NCBI RefSeq assembly: GCF_014764385.1
Contig: NZ_CP061714.1
Location: 186,001-250,000 of the forward strand
Direction: 5' to 3'
From: Luteimonas sp. MC1825
GTDB taxonomy: Bacteria > Pseudomonadota > Gammaproteobacteria > Xanthomonadales > Xanthomonadaceae
DNA: 64,000 nt
Shown piece by piece: positions 1 to 8,033 of this stretch; the stretch's first letter is position 1; each line of letters opens with the position of its first letter. Below the pieces are notes generated by a model. The model did no database searches, had not been told where the DNA came from, and was given only the letters and a program-made list of their open reading frames with translations. The translations under genes were made by a program, and so were the position numbers.

Positions 1-1
1 G

Positions 2-1810
2 GTCAAGAAGGGCGTCGACCCGGCCCGGGTCGAGGCGATCATCGACGAGGAAATCGAGCGCCTGCTGGCCGAAGGCCCGACCGCCGACGAGCTCGAGCGC
101 GCACGCACGGTGTTCCGCGCCGGCTTCATCCGCGGCATCGAGCGCATCGGCGGCTTCGGCGGCAAGGCCGACGCACTGGCCGAATGCGCGGTGTACACCG
201 GTGACCCGGGCTGCTTCCGCGAATCGCTGGCCGTCATCAACGCCACCTCGGCGAGCGAGGTGCAGGCGGTCGGCCGCACGTGGCTTGGCAGCGGCGACCA
301 CACCCTGGTGATCGTGGAGGGCGAGCGCACGCCGCTGGCCGAGGAGCCGGCCGGCACCCCCGCGCCGTGGCAGTTGCCGCCGGTGGATGCCGCCTGGTCC
401 ACCACGCCCCCGAGCGTCGACCGCAGCCAGGGCGTGCCGATGCCCGACGCGTTCCCCGACCTGGTGTTCCCCGCGCTCGAGCGCGCGCGCCTGTCCAACG
501 GCACTACGGTGATCCTCGCGCGCCGCGCCGGCCTGCCGGTGGTGCAGATGGACTACCAGTTCGCCGGTGGCTACAGCGCCGACGCCAACGGCGCCGCCGG
601 CACGTCCAGCTTCACCATGGGCATGCTCGACGAAGGCGCGGGTGACCTGGGCGCGCTGGCGTTCGCCGACCGCGCCGAATCGCTGGGCGCGCAGATGGGC
701 GCCGCCGCCGGGCTCGACAGCGCCAGCGCCTGGTTCTCGGGCCTCACCGAAAACCTCGATGCATCGCTGGCCCTGTATGCCGACCTGCTGCGCCGCCCGC
801 AGTTCAGCGCCGCCGAGATCGAACGCGTGCGCGCCACCTGGATCGCCAACATCGCCCAGGAGAAGGCACGTCCGCAGACCGCGGCGATGCGCGTGCTGCC
901 GCCGCTGCTGTACGGCGACGGCCACGCCTACGCGATGCCGTTCACCGGCTCCGGCACCGAGGCGTCGATCGCGGCGCTCGACCGCGACGACCTTGTCGCG
1001 TTCCACCGCGCCTGGGTGCGCCCCGAGGGCGCGACGCTGGTGGTCGTCGGCGACACCACGCTGGAGCAGGTGGTGCCGCTGCTCGAGAAACACTTCGGCG
1101 ACTGGCGTGGCACGGGCCCGGCGCCCGCCGCGCAGTCCGTGCCTGCGACGGTCGCGCGCCCGGCGCAGGGCCGCGTGTTCCTGGTCGACCAGCCGGGCGC
1201 GGTGCAGGCCAACATCTACGCCGGCCAGCTGGTGCCCTCGACCACCGATGCCGGCGCGGTGCGCTTCGACATCGCCAACGGCGTGATCGGCGGCGACTTC
1301 ACCGCGCGTCTCAACATGAACCTGCGCGAGGACAAGCACTGGTCGTACGGCGCGCGCAGCGGCGCGTCGGGCGCGCTCGGCCAGCGGCCGTGGCTGGCGT
1401 CGGCGCCGGTGCAGATCGACAAGACCGCGGAGGCGATGGCCGAGATGCGCCGCGAGATCGGCGCCTTCGCCAGTGGCGAAACCCCGCCCACCGCGGCCGA
1501 GGTCGAACGCATCCGCGCCATCAACACGCTCAGCCTGCCCGGTGCGTACGAGACCGCGGCCTCGGTGGCGTCGACGATCGGCGGCATCGTGCTGTACGGC
1601 CGTCCGGACGACTACGTGGTGCGCCGCAAGGCGGAGATCGAGGCGATGACGCCGGCGCAGGTGGCCGAGGCGGCGAAGACGCTCGACGCCGACACCCTGA
1701 CTTGGGTGGTGGTGGGCGACCTGTCGAAGATCGAGGCGCCGGTGCGCGCGCTCGGCTTCGGCGAGGTGACGGTGATCGACGCCGACGGCAAGCCCGTCGC
1801 CAACCGTTAA
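2..1810 (+). CDS. M16 (insulinase/pitrilysin) family peptidase, C-terminal part; 5' end outside window
   Basis: The reading frame is open from the first bases of the window, so the true start lies upstream; a GTG at 110 is internal. About 600 residues are visible. They hold the end of a first M16 domain and a complete second M16 unit beginning near 'LSNGTTVILARR'. The second unit lacks the zinc-binding HxxEH motif: where 'HxxEH' is expected the sequence reads 'SFTMGMLDEGAGD'. This is normal for the non-catalytic half of two-domain M16 proteins, so any metal site must lie in the missing N-terminal half. 'NMNLREDKHWSYGA' is the conserved substrate-pocket region with R and Y seen in the C-terminal domain of the family. 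Most Xanthomonad relatives are exported, but no signal peptide can be checked here. Confidence 0.9.
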   Translation, partial: VKKGVDPARVEAIIDEEIERLLAEGPTADELERARTVFRAGFIRGIERIGGFGGKADALAECAVYTGDPGCFRESLAVINATSASEVQAVGRTWLGSGDHTLVIVEGERTPLAEEPAGTPAPWQLPPVDAAWSTTPPSVDRSQGVPMPDAFPDLVFPALERARLSNGTTVILARRAGLPVVQMDYQFAGGYSADANGAAGTSSFTMGMLDEGAGDLGALAFADRAESLGAQMGAAAGLDSASAWFSGLTENLDASLALYADLLRRPQFSAAEIERVRATWIANIAQEKARPQTAAMRVLPPLLYGDGHAYAMPFTGSGTEASIAALDRDDLVAFHRAWVRPEGATLVVVGDTTLEQVVPLLEKHFGDWRGTGPAPAAQSVPATVARPAQGRVFLVDQPGAVQANIYAGQLVPSTTDAGAVRFDIANGVIGGDFTARLNMNLREDKHWSYGARSGASGALGQRPWLASAPVQIDKTAEAMAEMRREIGAFASGETPPTAAEVERIRAINTLSLPGAYETAASVASTIGGIVLYGRPDDYVVRRKAEIEAMTPAQVAEAAKTLDADTLTWVVVGDLSKIEAPVRALGFGEVTVIDADGKPVANR

Positions 1811-1880
1811 GCCGCGAGCGATACGCGGTGCCGTGCCATCGGCGAAGATGGCCGGCACCGCCATTCACGGAGCCAGATCC

Positions 1881-2195
1881 ATGCGCAAGTCGTTCGCGTT
1901 CGTGCCGTTGCTTGTCCTCGCCCTCGGCGGGTGCACCTGGGTGCACATGGCGCCAGGCGCGTCGGCCGTGCGCGTGGTGGCCTCGGCCCCGACCGGCTGC
2001 GAGAAGCGCGGCGAGGTCGAAGTTGCGGTGAAACACAGCGTCGCGTTCATCGAGCGCAACGACCTGCGCGTGCGCGAAGAGCTGGAGACTCTGGCCCGCA
2101 ACGAGGCGCCGGGCCTTGGCGCCGACACCATCCACCCGCTCGGCGGACCGCTGCGTGGCGCGCAGCGCTGGGCCGCCTGGCGCTGCGGAGGCTGA
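1881..2195 (+). CDS. Small lipoprotein, DUF4156-like
   Basis: This 104-residue protein starts with a lipoprotein signal: 'MRKSF', a hydrophobic core, then the lipobox 'LALGGC' with Cys at about residue 18. The ATG at 1881 is preferred over an upstream in-frame start because it sits directly before the signal peptide. The mature part contains 'VRVVASAPTGCEKRGEV' and a terminal 'GADTIHP' segment. This arrangement (xVxVxxxxPxGCxxxGEV, then a Leu/Ala helix with LGAD) matches my memory of DUF4156 lipoproteins, whose function is unknown. It probably anchors in the outer membrane, as there is no Asp at +2. It lies 70 bp after the M16 peptidase and appears monocistronic. Confidence 0.75.
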   Translation: MRKSFAFVPLLVLALGGCTWVHMAPGASAVRVVASAPTGCEKRGEVEVAVKHSVAFIERNDLRVREELETLARNEAPGLGADTIHPLGGPLRGAQRWAAWRCGG

Positions 2196-2218
2196 ACGGC
2201 GTGGCTCTTCGCAGGCGT

Positions 2219-2242
2219 GCGGGCCGTCACGTGGCGGCCCGC
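2219..2242 (+). terminator. Hairpin after the lipoprotein gene
   Basis: An 8-bp perfect stem GCGGGCCG/CGGCCCGC encloses an 8-base loop, 23 bases after the lipoprotein stop. No T-run follows directly; the nearest T6 is at 2281-2286, too far to belong to it. It could end transcription in a Rho-assisted way or stabilise the 3' end before oleA. Confidence 0.4.
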
Positions 2243-2311
2243 AAGTGCGCGGGGGGCGCTAAGCCGGTAATCTAGACGGCCTTTTTTGCACATCCCATCG
2301 GCGGCCAGCCC

Positions 2312-3328
2312 ATGTTGTTCCAGCACGTAGCCATTGCCGGTCTTGCGCACATCGACGCCCCCCGGCGGCTGTCGTCCGACGAGATCAACGCGCGCCTGAA
2401 GCCCACGCTCGACCGCCTCGGCATCAAGACCGACGTGCTCGGCGATGTCGCCGGCATCCACGCCCGCCGCCTGTGGGACGACAACGTGCTGGCGTCCGAC
2501 GCCGCCACCCTCGCCGGGGTCAAGGCGCTGGCCGATGCCGGCATCGATCCGTCGCGCGTGGGCCTGCTGGTCAACACTTCGGTCAGCCGCGATTTCCTCG
2601 AGCCGTCCACGGCGTCCATCGTCAGCGGCAACCTCGGCATGTCCGACACCTGCCAGAACTTCGACCTCGCCAATGCCTGCCTGGCCTTCATCAACGGCAT
2701 GGACGTGGCCAGCCGCATGATCGAGCGCGGCGAGATCGACTACGCGCTGATCGTCGATGGCGAGACCGCCAACCTCGCCTACGAGCGCACCATCGAACGC
2801 CTGCTGCGCCCGGATGCCACCGAGGCCGAGTTCCGCAACGAGATGGCCACGCTCACGCTTGGTTGTGGCGCCGCCGGCATGGTGCTGGCCCGCGCCGAGC
2901 TTGCGCCGGGCGCGCCGCGCTACCGCGGTGGCGTGACACGCGCCGCCACCGAGTGGAACGGCCTGTGCCGCGGCAACCTCGACCGCATGGTCACCGACAC
3001 CCGCACGCTGCTGATCGAGGGCATGAAGCTCGCGCAGAAGACCTTCATCGCCGCGCGCCAGGCGCTGGGCTGGGTGGTGGAGGAGATGGACGAGTTCGTC
3101 ATCCACCAGGTCAGCAAGGCGCACACCGCGGCGTTCATCAACGCCTTCGGCATCGATCCGAAGAAGGTCATGACGATCTTCGGCGAGCACGGCAACATCG
3201 GCCCGGCCTCGGTGCCGATCGTCCTCAGCAAGCTGCGCGAGATGGGCCGCCTGAAGAAGGGCGACCGCGTCGCGCTGCTCGGCATCGGCTCGGGGCTGAA
3301 CTGTTCGATGGCCGAAGTGGTCTGGTAA
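2312..3328 (+). CDS. oleA: OleA, head-to-head acyl-CoA condensing thiolase-fold enzyme
   Basis: OleA joins two long-chain acyl-CoAs by a decarboxylating Claisen condensation to a beta-keto acid, the first step of long-chain olefin synthesis in the cytoplasm. The 338-residue product has the KAS III-like fold. Cys123 (in 'ANACLAF'), Glu97 ('FLEPST'), His265 ('VIHQVSK') and Asn295 ('EHGNIGP') are all present. They sit exactly 20 below the numbering used for tagged Xanthomonas campestris OleA (C143, E117, H285, N315), which supports the ATG at 2312. The glutamate separates OleA from FabH. In relatives oleA lies with oleBCD; here about 19 kb, including a PKS-NRPS cluster, lies between oleA and oleB. 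Confidence 0.95.
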   Translation: MLFQHVAIAGLAHIDAPRRLSSDEINARLKPTLDRLGIKTDVLGDVAGIHARRLWDDNVLASDAATLAGVKALADAGIDPSRVGLLVNTSVSRDFLEPSTASIVSGNLGMSDTCQNFDLANACLAFINGMDVASRMIERGEIDYALIVDGETANLAYERTIERLLRPDATEAEFRNEMATLTLGCGAAGMVLARAELAPGAPRYRGGVTRAATEWNGLCRGNLDRMVTDTRTLLIEGMKLAQKTFIAARQALGWVVEEMDEFVIHQVSKAHTAAFINAFGIDPKKVMTIFGEHGNIGPASVPIVLSKLREMGRLKKGDRVALLGIGSGLNCSMAEVVW

Positions 3329-3352
3329 CCGCCCGGCGTTGACGCCCTTGGG

Positions 3353-3383
3353 GGGCCGGCTTGTCCGGCCCTTCGGCGTTTTG
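3353..3383 (+). terminator. Terminator-like hairpin after oleA
   Basis: The stem GGGCCGG/CCGGCCC with a 5-base loop begins 25 bases after the oleA stop and is followed within about 7 bases by a short T4 run (3379-3382). It lies just before the ribosome-binding site of the TSUP gene, so it may separate oleA from downstream transcription. Confidence 0.45.
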
Positions 3384-3416
3384 GGGCACACATTTCACCG
3401 GAGGCGCGGCAACACA

Positions 3417-4202
3417 ATGGAGTTCGGACTGGACGTGCTGGCGCTGCTGGCACTGGTGGCGTTCGTTGCCGGCATCATCGATGCGATGGCCGGCGGCGGA
3501 GGCCTGATCACCATCCCCGCGCTGATGGCGGCCGGCATTCCGCCGGTGCAGGCCATCGCCACCAACAAGCTGCAGTCGAGCTTCGGCACCGCCGGCGCGG
3601 TGCTGGCGTTCGCGCGCAAGGGGCGCATCGATTTCCGGCGTTTCCTGTGGCCGGCGGTGGCCGCGTTCGCGGGCTCGGTGGGCGGGGCGATCGCGATCCA
3701 GCGCGTGGATCCGTCGTTCCTGGCCGGGCTGGTGCCGGTGCTGCTGGTGGCGATGGCCGCCTATTTCCTGCTCGGCCCGAAGGCCAGCGAGGCCGGACGC
3801 CACGCGCGGCTGGGTCACGCGGCGCTGGTCACGCTGATGTTCGCACTGGGCTTCTACGACGGCTTCTTCGGCCCCGGCACCGGATCGTTCATGGCCACCG
3901 CGCTGGTGGCGCTGTTCGGCATGGGCCTGGTGTCGGCCACGGCGCACACCAAGTTCCTGAATCTCGCGAGCAACGTCGCCGCGCTGGCCACGCTCGTCAT
4001 TGGCGGGCAGGTGCTGTGGCTGGTCGGCCTGGTGATGGCGGTGGCGAGCATCGCCGGCGGGCAGGTCGGCGCGCACCTCGCGCTGCGCGTCGGCGGCCGC
4101 GCGATCCGGCCGCTGCTGGTGGTGATGTCGCTGGCGTTGACGGTGAAGTTGCTGGCCGATCCGGGGAACCCGCTGGTGGAGTGGGTGAGGTTGATCTGGT
4201 AG
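3417..4202 (+). CDS. TSUP family permease (TauE/SafE type)
   Basis: This 261-residue integral membrane protein has about eight hydrophobic segments and the two-repeat layout of the TauE/SafE (TSUP) family, which exports sulfite or sulfonates or moves small organic anions across the inner membrane. The N-terminal signature is 'GIIDAMAGGGGLITIPAL' and the mirrored second-half signature is 'GFYDGFFGPGTGSF', both family hallmarks. The ATG at 3417 is chosen because a GGAGG sits about 12 bases upstream; an earlier in-frame start would add a charged, non-membrane tail. The substrate cannot be told from the sequence, and the neighbours give no sulfur context. Confidence 0.85.
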   Translation: MEFGLDVLALLALVAFVAGIIDAMAGGGGLITIPALMAAGIPPVQAIATNKLQSSFGTAGAVLAFARKGRIDFRRFLWPAVAAFAGSVGGAIAIQRVDPSFLAGLVPVLLVAMAAYFLLGPKASEAGRHARLGHAALVTLMFALGFYDGFFGPGTGSFMATALVALFGMGLVSATAHTKFLNLASNVAALATLVIGGQVLWLVGLVMAVASIAGGQVGAHLALRVGGRAIRPLLVVMSLALTVKLLADPGNPLVEWVRLIW

Positions 4203-4320
4203 CGCGAAGCGACCATTTGCATGAGAGTTTCCTTTCCCAGGCGCTTCTGGCAAGTAAAGAAAGAAAGTGGTATTTAGTTTTCCTTGTTCTCACCGCGGGC
4301 GTCCGCAAGGAAAGCTCACC

Positions 4321-5490
4321 ATGGCCACGAGGGTCACCGGCCACTATGTCACCGGCTCTTTGGCCGGCAGTCGCTACCAGGCCTTCATCCCCGATCCCCT
4401 GCCGCCCGAGCCGCGGCTCGACTTTGCCGCAGGGGATCTGATTGCTCGCAAGGAGCGCGCCGATCAGGCGCTTGGGCGTCTGGACGGCATCACTCTGATG
4501 CTGCCGGATCCGGAGCTGTTCCTGTATCAATACGTGCGCAAGGAAGCGCTGCTGTCCTCGCAGATCGAGGGCACCCAGTCCTCCCTGTCCGACCTGCTGT
4601 TGTTCGAGGTCGATGCCGCGCCAGGCGTGCCCGTCGACGATGTGGAGGAAGTCTCCAACTACGTGGCCGCGCTCAAGCACGGCCTGCGCCGCCTTCGCGA
4701 AGACGACTTCCCGCTTTCCCTGCGCCTGATCCGCGAGATGCATGCCCTGTTGCTGCGCGGCGGGCGTGGCGCCACCAGGCAACCCGGAGAGTTCCGCAAG
4801 GGACAGGTGTGGGTCGGCGGCCCGTCGCCGGCATTGGCCCATTTCGTGCCGCCGCCACCGGAGGCCCTGCCCGACGCACTGGCTGCGCTGGAGCGCTTCC
4901 TGCATGAGCCGCCAGGCCGGATCCCGCCGCTGGTGAAAGCCGCACTCGCGCACGTGCAGTTCGAGACCATCCATCCCTTCGGTGATGGCAACGGCCGCCT
5001 CGGTCGCCTGCTGATCGTGCTGATCCTTTGCAATGAAGGTGTGCTGCGTGATCCCAGCCTGTACCTCAGCCTCTACTTCAAGCGCCATCGTGCCGACTAC
5101 TACGACCGCCTCAACAGCGTGCGCGTGCGCGGCGACTGGGAGGGCTGGCTGGGCTTCTTCCTCGACGGCGTGGCCGAAACCGCGCAGCAGGCGGTGGACA
5201 CCGCGCAGCGCCTGCTGGCGCTGCTGGCAAGCGATCGCGCCCGCATCGCGACGTTGGGGAAGCGTGCCGGCAACATCGGCCTGGTGTTCGACCAGTTTGC
5301 CCGTCGCGTGATACTGACCGTTCCGCGCGTCGCCCCTGAGCTCCCTCTCACCCCGCCCACCATCCGCGCGGCGGTGCGCGCGCTGGAAGAACTCGAGATC
5401 GTGAACGAAGTAACCGGGCAGCAGCGGCATCGCGTGTTCGCCTACAGCCGGTACCTCGACATCCTCAGCGAAGGAGCGCAGCCGCTGTGA
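4321..5490 (+). CDS. Fic domain protein, class II (probable AMPylase)
   Basis: The 389-residue product carries the Fic motif HPFGDGNGR at residues 217-225, with the catalytic His217. Fic proteins usually transfer AMP from ATP to Ser, Thr or Tyr side chains of target proteins. An N-terminal inhibitory motif of the [ST]xxxE[GN] type is present as 'SSQIEG' (Ser79, Glu83, Gly84). This makes it a class II, self-inhibited Fic protein. The C-terminal 90 residues resemble a winged-helix segment ('LTPPTIRAAVRALEELEIV'), common in this subgroup. The ATG at 4321 follows an AAGGAAAG ribosome-binding site; an upstream start in the AT-rich block is less likely. No partner antitoxin is next to it, and its target is unknown. 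Confidence 0.9.
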   Translation: MATRVTGHYVTGSLAGSRYQAFIPDPLPPEPRLDFAAGDLIARKERADQALGRLDGITLMLPDPELFLYQYVRKEALLSSQIEGTQSSLSDLLLFEVDAAPGVPVDDVEEVSNYVAALKHGLRRLREDDFPLSLRLIREMHALLLRGGRGATRQPGEFRKGQVWVGGPSPALAHFVPPPPEALPDALAALERFLHEPPGRIPPLVKAALAHVQFETIHPFGDGNGRLGRLLIVLILCNEGVLRDPSLYLSLYFKRHRADYYDRLNSVRVRGDWEGWLGFFLDGVAETAQQAVDTAQRLLALLASDRARIATLGKRAGNIGLVFDQFARRVILTVPRVAPELPLTPPTIRAAVRALEELEIVNEVTGQQRHRVFAYSRYLDILSEGAQPL

Positions 5491-5522
5491 GCACAAGCTG
5501 CTGATAGCGCCCGAACAGCCGT

Positions 5523-5539
5523 CCCAAGTGGAACTTGGG
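5523..5539. terminator. Short hairpin after fic
   Basis: CCCAAGT-GGA-ACTTGGG forms a perfect 7-bp stem with a 3-base loop, 33 bases after the Fic stop codon and in the gap between two convergent genes. There is no T-run on either side, so it is a weak terminator candidate at best. Confidence 0.35.
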
Positions 5540-5639
5540 CGTTCGCGCATCGCAGGGCCGCTTGAGATGATGGTGCAGACGCCGCCGATTTCCCGAAGCG
5601 AGGAGATTGGATGTGAAGAAGTGGGCGAGCGCGACGGCC

Positions 5640-5653
5640 GGCCGGATCCGGCC
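5640..5653. repeat. REP-like palindrome with flanking GTAG
   Basis: GGCCGGATCCGGCC is a perfect 14-bp palindrome. On the minus strand it is preceded by GTA, so the strand reads 'GTAGGCCGG...'. Dispersed palindromes starting with GTAG are known REP-type elements in Stenotrophomonas and relatives. It lies in the 207-base gap (5491-5697) between the convergent fic and hydrolase genes; I see no gene in that gap. Calling it REP is inference, because only one copy was noted here. Confidence 0.35.
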
Positions 5654-5697
5654 TACATCCGCTTTGGGTCGAACGCTGTCCCCCGCGACAACCCTGT

Positions 5698-6795
5698 TCA
5701 ATGGCCTGATCCATCAACGCGAGCAAGCTCCCGCAGCAGATCCCGATGCAACCGCTCCGGGTCTTGGATATGCGGGGAATGCCCGAGATCTTCGTATTCG
5801 ACCAGCACGGCTCCCGGAATCGCTTCCGCAGCCCGCCGACCCAGCGCCCGATAGTCGCCAAGCCTGGCCTGCACCTCCGGCGGCGCCGCAGCCTTGCCGA
5901 GCGCGGTCCGGTCATGCACGCCAATGAACAGCGTGGTCGGAACCCGCAACAGCGGCAGCTCGTACACCACCGGTTGCCACATCAGCATGTCGAAGGTCAG
6001 CGCCTGGTGCCACGCCACGACATCGCGGCCCGGACCCGCGTACATGCCGGCCTGCATCCGCGCCCAGCGCTCGAACTCGGGCCGCCACTCGCCTGCGTAG
6101 TACACGGCGGTCTGGTAGTCGCGGATGCTCTCGTAGGTGGTGCGCAGTTCCGATGCATGGACCTGTTCCACCGGCTGGTAGGGCACGCCCATCGCCTTCC
6201 AGTCTTCCAGGCCGATGGGGCCCACGAGGGCCAGGTGCTCGACGGCGTCGGGATACATCAGCGCGTAGCGCATCGCGAGCATCCCGCCCATGGAATGCCC
6301 GACCACCACGCTGCGCTCGATCCCGAGCGATGCAAGCAGGCCGCGCGTGTTGTGCGCAAGGCCGGCGAGCGCGTACTGGTAGCCGTCGGGTTTGCTGGAC
6401 TTGCAGAAGCCCACCTGGTCGGGCGCGATCACGCGGTATCCCGCCTCCGCAAGCGCGGCGATGGTGCGCTCCCAGGTGGCGGCGCAGAAGTTCTTGCCGT
6501 GCAGCAGCAGCGCGGTGCGGCCGTTGGCCTCGCCGGTGGGCGGCACGTCCAGGTAAGCCATTTCGACCTGCTGGCGCTGCGATTCGAACGCATGCGTGCG
6601 GAGCGGGTGCGGATAGTCGAAGCCTTCCAGTCGCGGGCCGTAGACGGCGCGGTCGTCCGCGGACGCGGCGGCCATCCCCGCAATGCCAAGCAGGCCCGCG
6701 AACAGGAACGCCGCACGGTTCGATCCGCACGGGCGGCCACGCTCCGCGCGCCGAGGTTCGCCGGCATGGGCGGTGATGGGTAGGCGCCGGCTCAT
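5698..6795 (-). CDS. Exported alpha/beta hydrolase
   Basis: The 365-residue product has an alpha/beta-hydrolase fold. Its triad is readable: Ser168 in 'VGHSMGG', Asp295 in 'IGVHDRTA' and His339 in 'DLGHSPH'. 'LLLHGKNF' supplies the oxyanion-hole turn. Residues 28-46 ('AAFLFAGLLGIAGMAAASA') look like a signal peptide, preceded by an unusually long charged n-region, so the true start could be an internal one. It probably acts in the periplasm or outside as an esterase or peptidase-like hydrolase of unknown substrate. Its start codon overlaps the stop of the upstream oxidoreductase remnant by 4 bp (ATGA), so the two are co-translated. Confidence 0.85.
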   Translation of the reverse strand: MSRRLPITAHAGEPRRAERGRPCGSNRAAFLFAGLLGIAGMAAASADDRAVYGPRLEGFDYPHPLRTHAFESQRQQVEMAYLDVPPTGEANGRTALLLHGKNFCAATWERTIAALAEAGYRVIAPDQVGFCKSSKPDGYQYALAGLAHNTRGLLASLGIERSVVVGHSMGGMLAMRYALMYPDAVEHLALVGPIGLEDWKAMGVPYQPVEQVHASELRTTYESIRDYQTAVYYAGEWRPEFERWARMQAGMYAGPGRDVVAWHQALTFDMLMWQPVVYELPLLRVPTTLFIGVHDRTALGKAAAPPEVQARLGDYRALGRRAAEAIPGAVLVEYEDLGHSPHIQDPERLHRDLLRELARVDGSGH

Positions 6796-7139
6796 GGCTG
6801 GTCTCCGGAGCGTGCCGCCGCCGAGCGCTCGATCGCCTCCAGCGTTTCATGCAGCGCGACCGCATCGCCAAACCCCGGCGCAAGGCGCGTGCCTTCGCGG
6901 ATGTCGCGCGCCACCAGCGCATACGTGCGCGCCACGTTGCGTGCCACCGGCGTATCGGTCCAGCCTGCGTAGGCCTCGGCGGGCGGCATGGGTTCGCTGA
7001 GCTCCGTCGCGTCGCCCCTGGGGCCCCGGACCGTCAGCTGTTCGTCGGCCAGGGGCGTGAGCGCCGGCATGTGCGCCAGCGCGGCCCAGTGGATGCCGGG
7101 GTTGAGGCCGATGATTCCGACGCGGATGGGCTTGGTCAT
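6792..7139 (-). pseudogene. Gfo/Idh/MocA-family oxidoreductase remnant with internal deletion
   Basis: This frame codes 115 residues and is open from ATG to stop, but it contains only the two ends of a normal 350-400-residue oxidoreductase. Residues 1-27 hold the Rossmann dinucleotide motif ('RVGIIGLNPG', 'HWAALAHMPAL'). Residues 65-110 match the usual C-terminus ('VARNVARTYALVARDI', 'GFGDAVALHETLEAIERSA'). Most of the Rossmann domain and the substrate domain are absent, with the reading frame retained. No catalytic activity is expected. The region may persist because it is translationally coupled to the downstream hydrolase. I base the family match on recognition of the motifs, not on an alignment. 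Confidence 0.7.
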
Positions 7140-7235
7140 GTCCTGCTCCTGAAAGGGGTCAACACCTGCATGCGGTGGTGGTTGGCGTCGACCATCATCC
7201 CCCAGCGGGCGGGGGCCGCGGGCTACCATCGGCGG

Positions 7236-8030
7236 ATGGAGTTTCCCGGTCATCCCGCCACCAGCCCGCGCCGCCCGGGCAATCCGGGCGACATGGGCGA
7301 CATGGGCGAGCTGCGCAGCAGGTTTTCGACCGCGATCGCGCGGGGGCTCGCCGCTGCGCCGGAAGCCGCGCATGCCACGATGGCACTCGCCGTTGTCGAC
7401 GACTGGATGCCGTGGCTTCCCGAGGCCGGCCAACTGCTCGACGCACGGGAACGCGGACGCGCCGGACGCATGAAGCGTCCGCGCGATGCCGCCGCGCGCA
7501 CCCTTGCTTACGCCCTGCACCGCCTGTTCCTCGGCGCCTTGACGGGCATCGATGCACGCGACCTGCCGCTCGGCCGGGATGACCGCGGACGTCCTGTGCT
7601 CGGAGGCGATTGGTGCACCAGCCTCAGCCATGCCGACGGGGCGTTCGCATGTGCCGCCCTGCGCGCGGCGCCGGTCGGCATCGACCTCGAGCGTCGCGAT
7701 CGCGCCGCCGGCATCGCCGACATCGAGTCCGACATCTGCCATCCCGACGAATCCGCCGCGCTGGCCGGCCTGCCGGACCACCTGCGCGCGCACGCGCTGC
7801 TGGACGCCTGGGCGAGGAAGGAGGCCTACCTGAAGGCCTCGGGCGTCGGCCTGGCGCATCCGATGGCGGCGTTCGCGTTGCCCGAGGGCGGCATCCTGCC
7901 GCTCACCGGCGACAGCGACACCGCGCTCGACGTGCAGACCGGGCTGGTGGCGCTGCACCCCGATTACGTCGTCGCGCTGTCACGACCGCCGGGTACGCCG
8001 GTGCACGCCATGCGTCTGCTGCCCGCCTGA
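7236..8030 (+). CDS. Sfp-type 4'-phosphopantetheinyl transferase
   Basis: This 264-residue enzyme moves the phosphopantetheine arm of CoA onto a serine of carrier proteins. It shows the family motifs in order: 'SLSHADG' (129-135), 'VGIDLERRD' (147-155, with the Mg-binding Asp150 and Glu152) and 'WARKEAYLKASG' (192-203). It heads the biosynthetic cluster and is the obvious activator of the ACP and PCP domains at Ser634 of the FkbH/ACP protein, Ser44 of the ACP-AMT-C protein and Ser997 of the NRPS. The ATG at 7236 is the first start giving a normal-length protein; 'TACCAT' at 7223-7228 is a possible -10 box. It is convergent with the thioesterase gene, the two stops lying 3 bp apart. Confidence 0.9.
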   Translation: MEFPGHPATSPRRPGNPGDMGDMGELRSRFSTAIARGLAAAPEAAHATMALAVVDDWMPWLPEAGQLLDARERGRAGRMKRPRDAAARTLAYALHRLFLGALTGIDARDLPLGRDDRGRPVLGGDWCTSLSHADGAFACAALRAAPVGIDLERRDRAAGIADIESDICHPDESAALAGLPDHLRAHALLDAWARKEAYLKASGVGLAHPMAAFALPEGGILPLTGDSDTALDVQTGLVALHPDYVVALSRPPGTPVHAMRLLPA

Positions 8031-8033
8031 GCG

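Noticed and set aside
2281..2286. Intrinsic terminator with the T6 run before oleA
   Set aside because: The only good hairpin (2219-2242) is 38 bases upstream, and the sequence directly before the Ts forms just a 4-bp stem.
4321..5490. Fic as toxin of a toxin-antitoxin pair
   Set aside because: The inhibitory motif is within the protein itself (class II) and no small antitoxin gene precedes it.
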